DNA of 64,000 bases from QQVM01 sp035341855 (GTDB lineage Bacteria; Bacteroidota; Bacteroidia; AKYH767-A; 2013-40CM-41-45), in the NCBI GenBank assembly GCA_035341855.1, contig DAOQWA010000005.1, positions 54,391-118,390 of the forward strand, written 5' to 3'. Below, piece by piece: positions 45,085 to 52,471 of this stretch. Position 1 is the stretch's first letter. Each line of letters opens with the position of its first letter. The position numbers and the translations under genes are program-made. Under the pieces are notes generated by a model that was not told the DNA's origin, searched no databases, and worked only from the letters and a program-made list of their open reading frames with translations.

Positions 45085-46950
45085 TTATTCTAATATTCCG
45101 TCAATCGTAGTCTGTGTTACATAATGATAATTCGGTCGGGACTCTTTGTAAATTTCAAGTGCAAATTTTTTACCCTCAGGAGTCCTGACCAAAGCTGCAA
45201 ACAGTGGCTTGACAAACTTTCTTCTTCCAATCTCAATTAAAAACGTTTTAAGGACAGGATAATTTTCTTTATATTGATTGTTGATTACCTTTTCTAACCA
45301 CGCAAAAAGAATTTCGGAGTTTCCTGTTTTTGAAAAGTGGAAAGCATCATCAAGATCTTTCATTTGCTCCTGGCTCAACTTAGCAGGCAAGAGTCCTAAA
45401 AATCGTAACCATTCGTTGGTTGTATATTGCTTTGTATCAAGAGAACTTGCTTTTGTTCCAGACTTCCATGCTTCTACCTGTCTGGCAACATTTTCAAATC
45501 TCACAGATGAGATCTTCGGTGCATTCTCAGGTATACCTGCATTGTAGATCCACCTTTCAATATCTACTGCCTTCGCCTTGGCAGTATCATTTCCAACAAG
45601 ATCCCTGTTGTATTCTTCTATAAATTGTTCCGTTGTAATTGTCCCGAATGCATGATTTTTAAAATGATTTCTCAAAAAATTATCCAACTTCTCTCTACCG
45701 AAAGTTTGTTCCATCAACACAATCAATAGTCGCCCTTTTTCATAAGCGACATCATTCATCCCGTCATCCGGATCACGTCCAGCAAGGTCGAGTTTCAGAT
45801 GCGTGTCTTTACTGTTCTCACCAAGTTCAGCTATAGTTTCTCTCAAGTCTTCCACACCAAGTAAGGTTTGCATGTCTGCAAAATCTTTCCCATAAAGAGC
45901 TTCCATGATACGTGACTCGAAATAGACGGTAAAGCCTTCATTCATCCAGAAATCATTCCATGTTGCATTTGTCACCAGATTGCCGCTCCAACTATGTGCA
46001 AGTTCGTGTGCGATCAATGCCGTGAGAGATTTGTCACCGGCCAAAATTGTTGGAGTTGCAAAAGTGATGCGTGGATTTTCCATACCACCAAAAGGAAAAC
46101 TTGGTGGAAGGACTATGACGTCATACTGTTCCCAGGCATATGGACCATATAATTTTTCTGCAACTTCAAGCATCTTTGGAAGATCTGCGAATTCATTGAC
46201 TGCTTTAGCCAATGTAACCTGCTCTGCATATACTCCTGTTCTTTTATCAAGCGCTTTAAAATCAAAATCCCCTACAGCCATTGCCAGCAGATATGCCGGT
46301 ATTGGTTGATCCATTTTAAAACTATACTTCCCTTCTTCATTCTTGGTTTGAGGATTCTTCGCACTCATCACTGCCATGAGCCCCGGGCTCACTTGAATAT
46401 TGGCTTCATAGGTAAAACGAATGCCAGGGCTATCCTGAATCGGAACCCATGATCGCGCTAAAATAGCCTGTGATTGAGTAAACATGAATGGCGACTTCTT
46501 CCCTGCTGTTTGCTCAGGGCTTAACCATTGAAGTGCCGGTGCATCAGGTGATGTCGAATAATGTACTGTGACGGACCTCGAATCATGTTGAATATCCACG
46601 GCTAAAGACTGTCCTAAAAACTCATCTTCATCTCCCAATACAAAATTTGCTTTTTCATTTGAATCATCAAGAGTAACCTTGTCTATTTTCAGTCCGCGCG
46701 TATCCAGAAGTATTCGCTTTGCATTGGTATTGTTTACAAAATCTACTCTGGCAGTTCCAGATAATATCTTATTCCCGAAATCAACCATTAGATCCAGCAC
46801 CAAATGTTTGACAATGGCTTCATCAGGTTTTGCATAGCTGTGCGGATCCTGAATGATTATTGGATCCGGACTGAGGGTTTGATCTTTTACTGATTCTTTC
46901 ATGTTACAGGATATTAGGGCAATCAAAAGAAGAAAATTAATTATACGCAT
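45085..46950 (-). CDS. M1-family aminopeptidase lipoprotein (leukotriene-A4-hydrolase-like)
   Basis: A protein of 621 residues from ATG 46950; the upstream in-frame start at 47055 adds 35 residues ahead of a lipoprotein signal (FLLLIALISCNM, Cys 15). The M1 zinc site is HELAH (315-319) with the third ligand E338 (DFWMNEGFTVYFE). The substrate motif GGMEN is at 288-292 (FPFGGMENPRI). The C-terminal helical domain is the leukotriene-A4-hydrolase type. It removes N-terminal amino acids from peptides outside the cytoplasm. It precedes the DUF3365 gene in one transcript. Confidence 0.9.
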   Translation of the reverse strand: MRIINFLLLIALISCNMKESVKDQTLSPDPIIIQDPHSYAKPDEAIVKHLVLDLMVDFGNKILSGTARVDFVNNTNAKRILLDTRGLKIDKVTLDDSNEKANFVLGDEDEFLGQSLAVDIQHDSRSVTVHYSTSPDAPALQWLSPEQTAGKKSPFMFTQSQAILARSWVPIQDSPGIRFTYEANIQVSPGLMAVMSAKNPQTKNEEGKYSFKMDQPIPAYLLAMAVGDFDFKALDKRTGVYAEQVTLAKAVNEFADLPKMLEVAEKLYGPYAWEQYDVIVLPPSFPFGGMENPRITFATPTILAGDKSLTALIAHELAHSWSGNLVTNATWNDFWMNEGFTVYFESRIMEALYGKDFADMQTLLGVEDLRETIAELGENSKDTHLKLDLAGRDPDDGMNDVAYEKGRLLIVLMEQTFGREKLDNFLRNHFKNHAFGTITTEQFIEEYNRDLVGNDTAKAKAVDIERWIYNAGIPENAPKISSVRFENVARQVEAWKSGTKASSLDTKQYTTNEWLRFLGLLPAKLSQEQMKDLDDAFHFSKTGNSEILFAWLEKVINNQYKENYPVLKTFLIEIGRRKFVKPLFAALVRTPEGKKFALEIYKESRPNYHYVTQTTIDGILE

Positions 46951-46967
46951 AGACAGAGATTGGATAG

Positions 46968-46975
46968 CAAAAATA
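46968..46975 (-). promoter_or_regulatory. Possible -7 promoter element of the M1 peptidase gene (TATTTTTG)
   Basis: A minus-strand TAnnTTTG element 18 bases before ATG 46950. It supports that start over the longer reading frame. The -33 box is not clear. Confidence 0.35.
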
Positions 46976-47108
46976 AGAACTAATCGGCCAGAGTCGGAAT
47001 AAATCGAATTAAGCCTGCAGATTGGACTTAAATTCTGTGAATATTGAATTTTCAATGAATATATGAATTTCTGTCATAAATCATCTTCCACATTCTGTTC
47101 CGGAAGAG

Positions 47109-47116
47109 TATATTTG
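47109..47116 (+). promoter_or_regulatory. Possible -7 promoter element (TATATTTG)
   Basis: A TAnnTTTG match 20 bases before ATG 47136 in the divergent gap with the M1 peptidase gene. No clear -33 box. Confidence 0.4.
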
Positions 47117-47135
47117 CAAAAACAATATTAAAAAA

Positions 47136-47603
47136 ATGAAAAAATCATTGATTATCCTGACGGTTCTGGCCCTTATCTGCAGCCTAAGCCAGGCTCAGCC
47201 GAAAGAAAAAGTATCCTCTTATGGTGAAAAAATCACTGCTGAGAATGCAATAGAAGCAACTTCTATCAGCGAATTGCTAAAAGGCAAAGACTCCCTTCAT
47301 ACAAAAGTGATAGGTACAGTTGCCAGCGTTTGTCAGAAAAAAGGCTGCTGGTTAAAGATGGATGCCGGGGATGGGCAAACTATGATGGTTCGCTTTTACG
47401 ATTATGGCTTCTTTGTTCCGATGGATTGTGAAGGAAAGAAAATTGTATTGGAAGGAACTGCCACCATTTCAAAAATATCTGTAGAAGAATTACGCCACTA
47501 TGCTCAGGATGCCGGAAAATCGGACGCAGAGATTAAGGAAATAAATTCTGCTGAGACACAAATCTCTTTCGAAGCAACAGGGGTCCTTCTTTATAATGAC
47601 TAG
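47136..47603 (+). CDS. DUF4920-type exported protein
   Basis: A 155-residue protein with a signal peptide (MKKSLIILTVLALICSLSQA). The domain includes SVCQKKGCWLKMDAGDGQTM, FYDYGFFVPMDCEGKKIVLE and SAETQISFEATGVL. This matches the DUF4920 family of small exported proteins with an OB-like beta fold and a CxKxxC pair that could bind metal. Its function is unknown. The last 8 bases overlap the next gene, a small haem protein, so the pair is probably translated together. Confidence 0.78.
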   Translation: MKKSLIILTVLALICSLSQAQPKEKVSSYGEKITAENAIEATSISELLKGKDSLHTKVIGTVASVCQKKGCWLKMDAGDGQTMMVRFYDYGFFVPMDCEGKKIVLEGTATISKISVEELRHYAQDAGKSDAEIKEINSAETQISFEATGVLLYND

Positions 47604-48051
47604 TATGCATAAGATCTTTTTATCATTGTTAATTCTTCTTTATCTGGGAAGCTGGCAACTTGTTGACGGAGGCCCAACTGAGAATTCAATTGCTCTGATG
47701 GATAGCACCGACCAGAATCCAAATGGATCAAGCGAGCTTTCACTGCTGATGCGTGATATGTTTAATCATGCTGCTACTGCAAGAAAATTGGCTTTGTCAG
47801 ACGAGAAAGATCCGGATTTCCCTGAGAAATTTAAAAAGATCTTTACTGCTACACCAACTGACTCAGAAACAAAAAATTCTCATTATGATACTTTCGCAAA
47901 TATTTATTTGAACGCAGGTAAGACCTACAGTTCAAGTAACACGGAAGATCTGAAAGTGAATTATAATAATCTGGTAAACACTTGTCTGGCCTGCCACTCA
48001 ACTCACTGCCCGGGGCCGGTGCCAAAGATCAAAAAATTACTCATTCCATAA
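47596..48051 (+). CDS. Small exported single-haem cytochrome-like protein
   Basis: A 151-residue protein (ATG 47596, or the in-frame ATG 47605 after three codons) with an N-terminal signal segment (FLSLLILLYLGSWQLV). It has one haem motif near the C-terminus, TCLACHSTHCPGP. The preceding helical region (SELSLLMRDMFNHAATARKL) resembles cytochrome c' or cytochrome-c-556-like bundles. The gene overlaps the DUF4920 gene by 8 bases. It is probably a periplasmic electron carrier or ligand-binding haem protein. Confidence 0.75.
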   Translation: MTSMHKIFLSLLILLYLGSWQLVDGGPTENSIALMDSTDQNPNGSSELSLLMRDMFNHAATARKLALSDEKDPDFPEKFKKIFTATPTDSETKNSHYDTFANIYLNAGKTYSSSNTEDLKVNYNNLVNTCLACHSTHCPGPVPKIKKLLIP

Positions 48052-48086
48052 GTTTTTCATATTTTTCAATTAGGAAAAACTATTCC

Positions 48087-48124
48087 AACAAAAAAACCTG
48101 TGAGTGATCACAGGTTTTTTTGTT
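48087..48124. terminator. Bidirectional intrinsic terminator
   Basis: A 17-bp perfect stem (48087-48103 with 48108-48124) with the tetraloop GTGA and A- and T-runs on the two sides. It separates the convergent small-cytochrome gene and sdhB. Confidence 0.88.
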
Positions 48125-48140
48125 CTATTCTTTACCAGAA

Positions 48141-48899
48141 TTATTTCTTTGCCAGGCTCGCCCGTAAATATTCTCTGTTTAGACGAGCAATGTGTGAGAT
48201 AGAAATTTCTTTCGGGCACTCTGCTTCACAAGCTCCGGTGTTGGTACAACTTCCGAAACCTGCCTCGTCATGCGCTTCCACCATCTTCAACACGCGCTCA
48301 TGTCTCTCCGGATGACCCTGTGGGAGAAGGGCCAGCTGAGAAACTTTGGCAGACATGAACAACATAGCAGAGGCATTCTTGCATGCTGCAACACATGCAC
48401 CGCAACCAATACAGGCTGCTGCATCAAATGCTTCATCAGAACTTGGTTTGCTGATAGGAATACTATTCGCATCAGGAGCATTACCGGTATTCACAGAAAC
48501 ATAACCACCTGCCTGCATGATCTTCTCAAATCCCGTACGGTCAACAGCCAGATCTTTGATCACAGGAAAAGCTGCTGCTCTCCATGGTTCGATGGTTATC
48601 GTTTCTCCGTCGGCAAAAAAGCGCATATGTAACTGACAAGTAGTTGTACCTTTCAACAATCCGTGAGCTCTTCCATTGATATACATCGAACACATTCCGC
48701 AAATACCTTCCCGACAATCATGGTCGAATGCAACAGGGTCTTTGCCTTCACGGATCAGGCGGTCATTCAACACATCCATCATTTCTAAAAATGACATGTG
48801 TGTGTTCACACCAGGCATATCATACATTTCAAAATGTCCTGCATCAGCGGCATTGCGCTGTCTCCAGATTTTCAATTTAAGATTGATAGTTTCTGCCAT
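48141..48899 (-). CDS. sdhB: Succinate dehydrogenase/fumarate reductase iron-sulfur subunit
   Basis: A 252-residue protein carrying all three iron-sulfur centres: 2Fe-2S in CREGICGMCSMYINGRAHGL plus TTCQL, then CIGCGACVAACKN and CTNTGACEAECPKEI for the 4Fe-4S and 3Fe-4S centres. It links FAD in SdhA to the quinone site at SdhC. The [4Fe-4S]/[3Fe-4S] motifs and length are normal. It is the last gene of the sdhC-sdhA-sdhB operon, 59 bases after sdhA, and ends at the terminator at 48087. Confidence 0.93.
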   Translation of the reverse strand: MAETINLKLKIWRQRNAADAGHFEMYDMPGVNTHMSFLEMMDVLNDRLIREGKDPVAFDHDCREGICGMCSMYINGRAHGLLKGTTTCQLHMRFFADGETITIEPWRAAAFPVIKDLAVDRTGFEKIMQAGGYVSVNTGNAPDANSIPISKPSSDEAFDAAACIGCGACVAACKNASAMLFMSAKVSQLALLPQGHPERHERVLKMVEAHDEAGFGSCTNTGACEAECPKEISISHIARLNREYLRASLAKK

Positions 48900-48958
48900 G
48901 ATGGTAAATTGCTATTGATTGATTTAATTCTGTTGCAAATTTTTTCTTAAGAATTATC

Positions 48959-50878
48959 TTACTTATAACTTCTTTGTGTCGGATGAACCACATCAAATTT
49001 AAGTTCTTCCTTATTTAGTACAGGCGGATTGTTTTCTCCTGTATATTCCCAGGCACCAACATATGAGAAGTTATCGTCATCTCTCTTTGCCTCTCCATCT
49101 TCAGTTTGGGATTCTTCACGGAAATGTCCTCCGCATGATTCTTTTCTAATAAGTGCATCACGCACCATCAACTCGCCCAGCTCGATGAAGTCGGCCACTC
49201 TTCCGGCTTTATCCAACTCCGGATTAAATTCATTTATTTCACCCGGAATACGTACATCGCTCCAGAACTCCTTCTTCAAATCACCAATAAGCTGTAATGC
49301 CTTAGTTAAGCCGGCCTCATTTCGTGCCATGCCACAGTACTCCCACATGATCTTGCCTAATTTCTTATGAAGATCTTCTACTGTCTGCTTTCCTTTAATT
49401 TGCATCAAACGAAGAATGCGATCAGATACTGCTTTCTCAGCTTCCTCAAAAGCAGCATGTGTGGTAGCAATAGCCGGATTCCTGATCTCATCAGCCAAAT
49501 ACTCTCCTATAGTGTACGGAAGCACAAAATATCCATCAGCCAATCCTTGCATCAATGCGGAAGCACCTAAGCGGTTAGCTCCGTGATCGGAGAAGTTACA
49601 TTCTCCTAAGGCATATAAACCGGGAATGGTGGTCATCAAATTATAGTCAACCCAAATACCTCCCATTGTATAATGTACTGCAGGATAAATTCTCATCGGA
49701 GTATGATATGGATCTTCACCGGTGATCTTTTCATACATCTCAAAAAGATTTCCATAACGCTCAGAGATCACATCCCTGCCCAAACGTTTGATAGCATCTC
49801 TGAAGTCGAGGTAAACAGCAAGGCCTGAAGGACCAACCCCCTTGCCTTCATCACATGCTTGCTTGGCAGCACGACTTGCTACATCGCGTGGTACAAGATT
49901 TCCGAATGCAGGGTATCTGCGCTCTAAGTAGTAATCTCTTTCGTCATCAGGAATTTCTGATGGTGTTCTTTTATCCCCTTGAGCTTTCGGCACCCATACA
50001 CGTCCATCATTTCTTAAGCTTTCACTCATCAGAGTCAGCTTCGATTGGTATTCTCCCGATACAGGGATACATGTAGGGTGAATCTGTGTAAAACACGGGT
50101 TCCCGAAATAGGCACCTTTTTTATATGCTTTCCAGATAGCCGTGGTATTACTTCCCATGGCATTGGTAGATAAATAAAATACATTTCCATAACCACCCGT
50201 AGCAAGAACAACGGCGTGTCCTGAATGACGCTCAAGCTTTCCTGTGATAAGATCACGTGCTATGATCCCGCGCGCACGACCATCCACATTTACCAGTTCA
50301 ACCATCTCATGACGATTATACATGATAACATTACCCTTAGCAATCTGTCTCGATAATGCACTATATGCACCCAACAATAACTGCTGTCCGGTTTGTCCTC
50401 TTGCATAAAATGTTCGTGACACCTGTACTCCACCGAATGAACGGTTATCCAGAAGACCTCCATACTCACGGGCAAAAGGAACTCCCTGTGCTACGCATTG
50501 ATCTATGATGGCAGTTGATACTTCAGCAAGACGATAGACATTTGCTTCGCGTGCCCGGTAGTCGCCTCCCTTTACCGTGTCATAAAAAAGACGGAACACA
50601 CTGTCACCGTCATTTGAATAATTCTTTGCTGCGTTAATACCACCCTGAGCTGCGATAGAGTGTGCTCTTCTCGGACTATCCTGGAAGCAAAAACATTTTA
50701 CCTTATATCCTAACTCAGCAAGAGTCGCTGCAGCAGATGCACCGGCAAGTCCGGAGCCTACTACAAGGACTTCAATACGTCTCTTATTCGCAGGGTTTAC
50801 CAAACGGACTGTCGACTTATAAGTGCTCCACTTTTTTTCGAGTGGCCCCTCAGGGATCTTTGAGTTTAATTTAGTCAT
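48959..50878 (-). CDS. sdhA: Succinate dehydrogenase/fumarate reductase flavoprotein subunit
   Basis: A 639-residue FAD subunit. The dinucleotide-binding motif is VLVVGSGLAGASAAATLAEL (about 38-57). The covalent-FAD region is RRAHSIAAQGGINAAKNY with His attachment. Catalytic elements are HPTCIPVSGEY, the RLGASALMQGLADGYFVLPY block and VHYTMGGIWVDY. It oxidises succinate to fumarate in the TCA cycle and may work in reverse. The long form with a separate C-terminal extension is the B-type enzyme seen in Bacteroidetes. Confidence 0.95.
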   Translation of the reverse strand: MTKLNSKIPEGPLEKKWSTYKSTVRLVNPANKRRIEVLVVGSGLAGASAAATLAELGYKVKCFCFQDSPRRAHSIAAQGGINAAKNYSNDGDSVFRLFYDTVKGGDYRAREANVYRLAEVSTAIIDQCVAQGVPFAREYGGLLDNRSFGGVQVSRTFYARGQTGQQLLLGAYSALSRQIAKGNVIMYNRHEMVELVNVDGRARGIIARDLITGKLERHSGHAVVLATGGYGNVFYLSTNAMGSNTTAIWKAYKKGAYFGNPCFTQIHPTCIPVSGEYQSKLTLMSESLRNDGRVWVPKAQGDKRTPSEIPDDERDYYLERRYPAFGNLVPRDVASRAAKQACDEGKGVGPSGLAVYLDFRDAIKRLGRDVISERYGNLFEMYEKITGEDPYHTPMRIYPAVHYTMGGIWVDYNLMTTIPGLYALGECNFSDHGANRLGASALMQGLADGYFVLPYTIGEYLADEIRNPAIATTHAAFEEAEKAVSDRILRLMQIKGKQTVEDLHKKLGKIMWEYCGMARNEAGLTKALQLIGDLKKEFWSDVRIPGEINEFNPELDKAGRVADFIELGELMVRDALIRKESCGGHFREESQTEDGEAKRDDDNFSYVGAWEYTGENNPPVLNKEELKFDVVHPTQRSYK

Positions 50879-50943
50879 AGCTTTTTACAGATGTCAATAG
50901 ATGTTTGATAAATTCCTTGTGATGACATTCACGTTTAATGCTT

Positions 50944-51627
50944 TTATTGCCCAAGGATATTCGATGAGACTCCAAATAAATCAAAATAAAACATCACCGG
51001 AAAAGATGCAAAGCCTATCATGATGATCAGAGCAAATACAGTTCCTGTAATTTTTAATGTTTGTCTATACTTTTGATTATTTACACCAATAGTTTGGAAT
51101 GCTGATTGAAATCCGTGATTCAGGTGAGCGCCAAGAATAACCATTGCTACAACGTACAAAGCAGCATACCAATTTGCCTGAAATGCCACAGCAACATCAT
51201 ATGCCATGCTGTTCTCCGGATGCATTACGCGATGCGGGAAAAAGAATGATCTTAAATGAACAACAAGAAAAACCAGAATAACCGAGCCGGTAAGTCCCAT
51301 ATTTCTGGAAAACCATGAGCTATTGCCCGTCTGCTGACTAAGGGCATAGCGAACCGGTCTTGCTTTCTTGTTTTGGAGGGTGAGGTATAAACCGTCGATG
51401 ATATGTATTAAAAAGCCGGCAAACAGACCTATTTCAACAGTACGAATGAACAAATTGCCGGCCATCCAGGCAGAGTATTCATTGAAGGCAAGGCCTGCAT
51501 CAAGCTTGTAGAGAAGCAAATTACCGTAGAGGTGTTCAACCAAAAATGTACAGAGGAACAAACCGGTGAGCGCCATCACCAATTTACGTCCAACAGTAGA
51601 ATAAAACATGCGAAGTGAAGCGATCAT
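50944..51627 (-). CDS. sdhC: Succinate dehydrogenase cytochrome b subunit
   Basis: A 227-residue membrane subunit with five hydrophobic segments (LVMALTGLFLCTFLVEHL, then IGLFAGFLIHIIDGLYLT, then ILVFLVVHLRSFFFP and two more). Several histidines in the helices (EHL, IHIID, VVHLR and HLNH) are likely haem b ligands. A single five-helix anchor with two haems defines type B succinate dehydrogenase/fumarate reductase. It anchors SdhAB and exchanges electrons with quinone. It is the first gene of the operon. Confidence 0.92.
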   Translation of the reverse strand: MIASLRMFYSTVGRKLVMALTGLFLCTFLVEHLYGNLLLYKLDAGLAFNEYSAWMAGNLFIRTVEIGLFAGFLIHIIDGLYLTLQNKKARPVRYALSQQTGNSSWFSRNMGLTGSVILVFLVVHLRSFFFPHRVMHPENSMAYDVAVAFQANWYAALYVVAMVILGAHLNHGFQSAFQTIGVNNQKYRQTLKITGTVFALIIMIGFASFPVMFYFDLFGVSSNILGQ

Positions 51628-51797
51628 AGTCCCGGATATTGAATCAAATCATTGGTCGCTGAAAAAAAATATCAGACCACCTAAACAATTTAATCACAGA
51701 TTGGTTTTAATTGGACAAATGTAAATTAACCAATCGTTTTTCGAAAGAATTAGCAGCAAGAAACTTTATTAATTCAACACATTTCAACCCACAAGAC

Positions 51798-52349
51798 ATG
51801 GCCGGATCTCAAAAAGAACAATGGAAGGTTATAAAACTCGGAATTAAGTTTGAGCGAACGCATTACGCAGTTTCAAACACAGGTAGAATAGCGAGTTTTA
51901 AAGATTCACCGGATAATAAAAAAATCTTAAAAGGTACCCGTGTAAATGGATACGCAGCTTTAAAGCTGAAAATCAAGGACAAAGACATACAATGTTATGT
52001 ACACAAGCTGGTCGCAGAAAATTTCTTAAAAAAGAAGAATCGCAACCAAACTTTTGTTATTCATTTGGATTACAATAAGTTAAACAACAAACTATCGAAC
52101 CTGCGCTGGGCAAGCAGAGAAGAGCTCAATAAGCATCAACAAAAGAGCCCTGTTGTAAAAGCTTACCAGGCTAAAAGACGATTAAAAGGGCATAAGTTAA
52201 CAGCTGCAAAAGTAAGAGACATTAAGCAAAAAATATTTTCGGATACACGTAAGGTTCGTCTCAAAGACATCGCTACAAAATTTGGTATCAGCGAGATGCA
52301 ACTGTACCGGATCAAATCAGGAAAAAATTGGAGCCATGTTAAAGTGTGA
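51798..52349 (+). CDS. Free-standing NUMOD4/HNH-like protein with C-terminal HTH
   Basis: A protein of 183 residues from ATG 51798, chosen because MAGSQKEQWKVIKLG begins the NUMOD4 domain; an in-frame TTG at 51711 lies further upstream. The NUMOD4 segment (WKVIKLG, SNTGRIASFK) is followed by an HNH_3-like segment (FVIHLDYNKLNNKLSNLRWA) and a helix-turn-helix (LKDIATKFGISEMQLYRIKS). This is the modular plan of homing endonucleases, but it stands alone and is not inside an intron or intein. It might be an endonuclease or a domesticated DNA-binding protein. It sits between sdhC and nrdA. Confidence 0.75.
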   Translation: MAGSQKEQWKVIKLGIKFERTHYAVSNTGRIASFKDSPDNKKILKGTRVNGYAALKLKIKDKDIQCYVHKLVAENFLKKKNRNQTFVIHLDYNKLNNKLSNLRWASREELNKHQQKSPVVKAYQAKRRLKGHKLTAAKVRDIKQKIFSDTRKVRLKDIATKFGISEMQLYRIKSGKNWSHVKV

Positions 52350-52371
52350 AGATGTTGATAGTGAAAAGGAG

Positions 52372-52396
52372 CCCGGGTCTATGATCCGGGTTTTTT
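52372..52396 (+). terminator. Intrinsic terminator after the NUMOD4/HNH-like gene
   Basis: The stem CCCGG/CCGGG (52372-52376 with 52386-52390) is followed by a T-run, 22 bases after the stop codon. Confidence 0.7.
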
Positions 52397-52412
52397 ATTT
52401 GCCGACGTCTCA

Positions 52413-52444
52413 CAAAAAAACCCTCCCCGAACTAACCGGGAGGG
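52413..52444 (-). terminator. Intrinsic terminator of nrdA
   Basis: On the minus strand, GGGAGGG (52438-52444) pairs with CCCTCCC (52421-52427) and a T-run follows. It lies 27 bases after the nrdA stop. Confidence 0.8.
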
Positions 52445-52471
52445 CTCTCTTTTAACAATGGAAAAGCAAAA

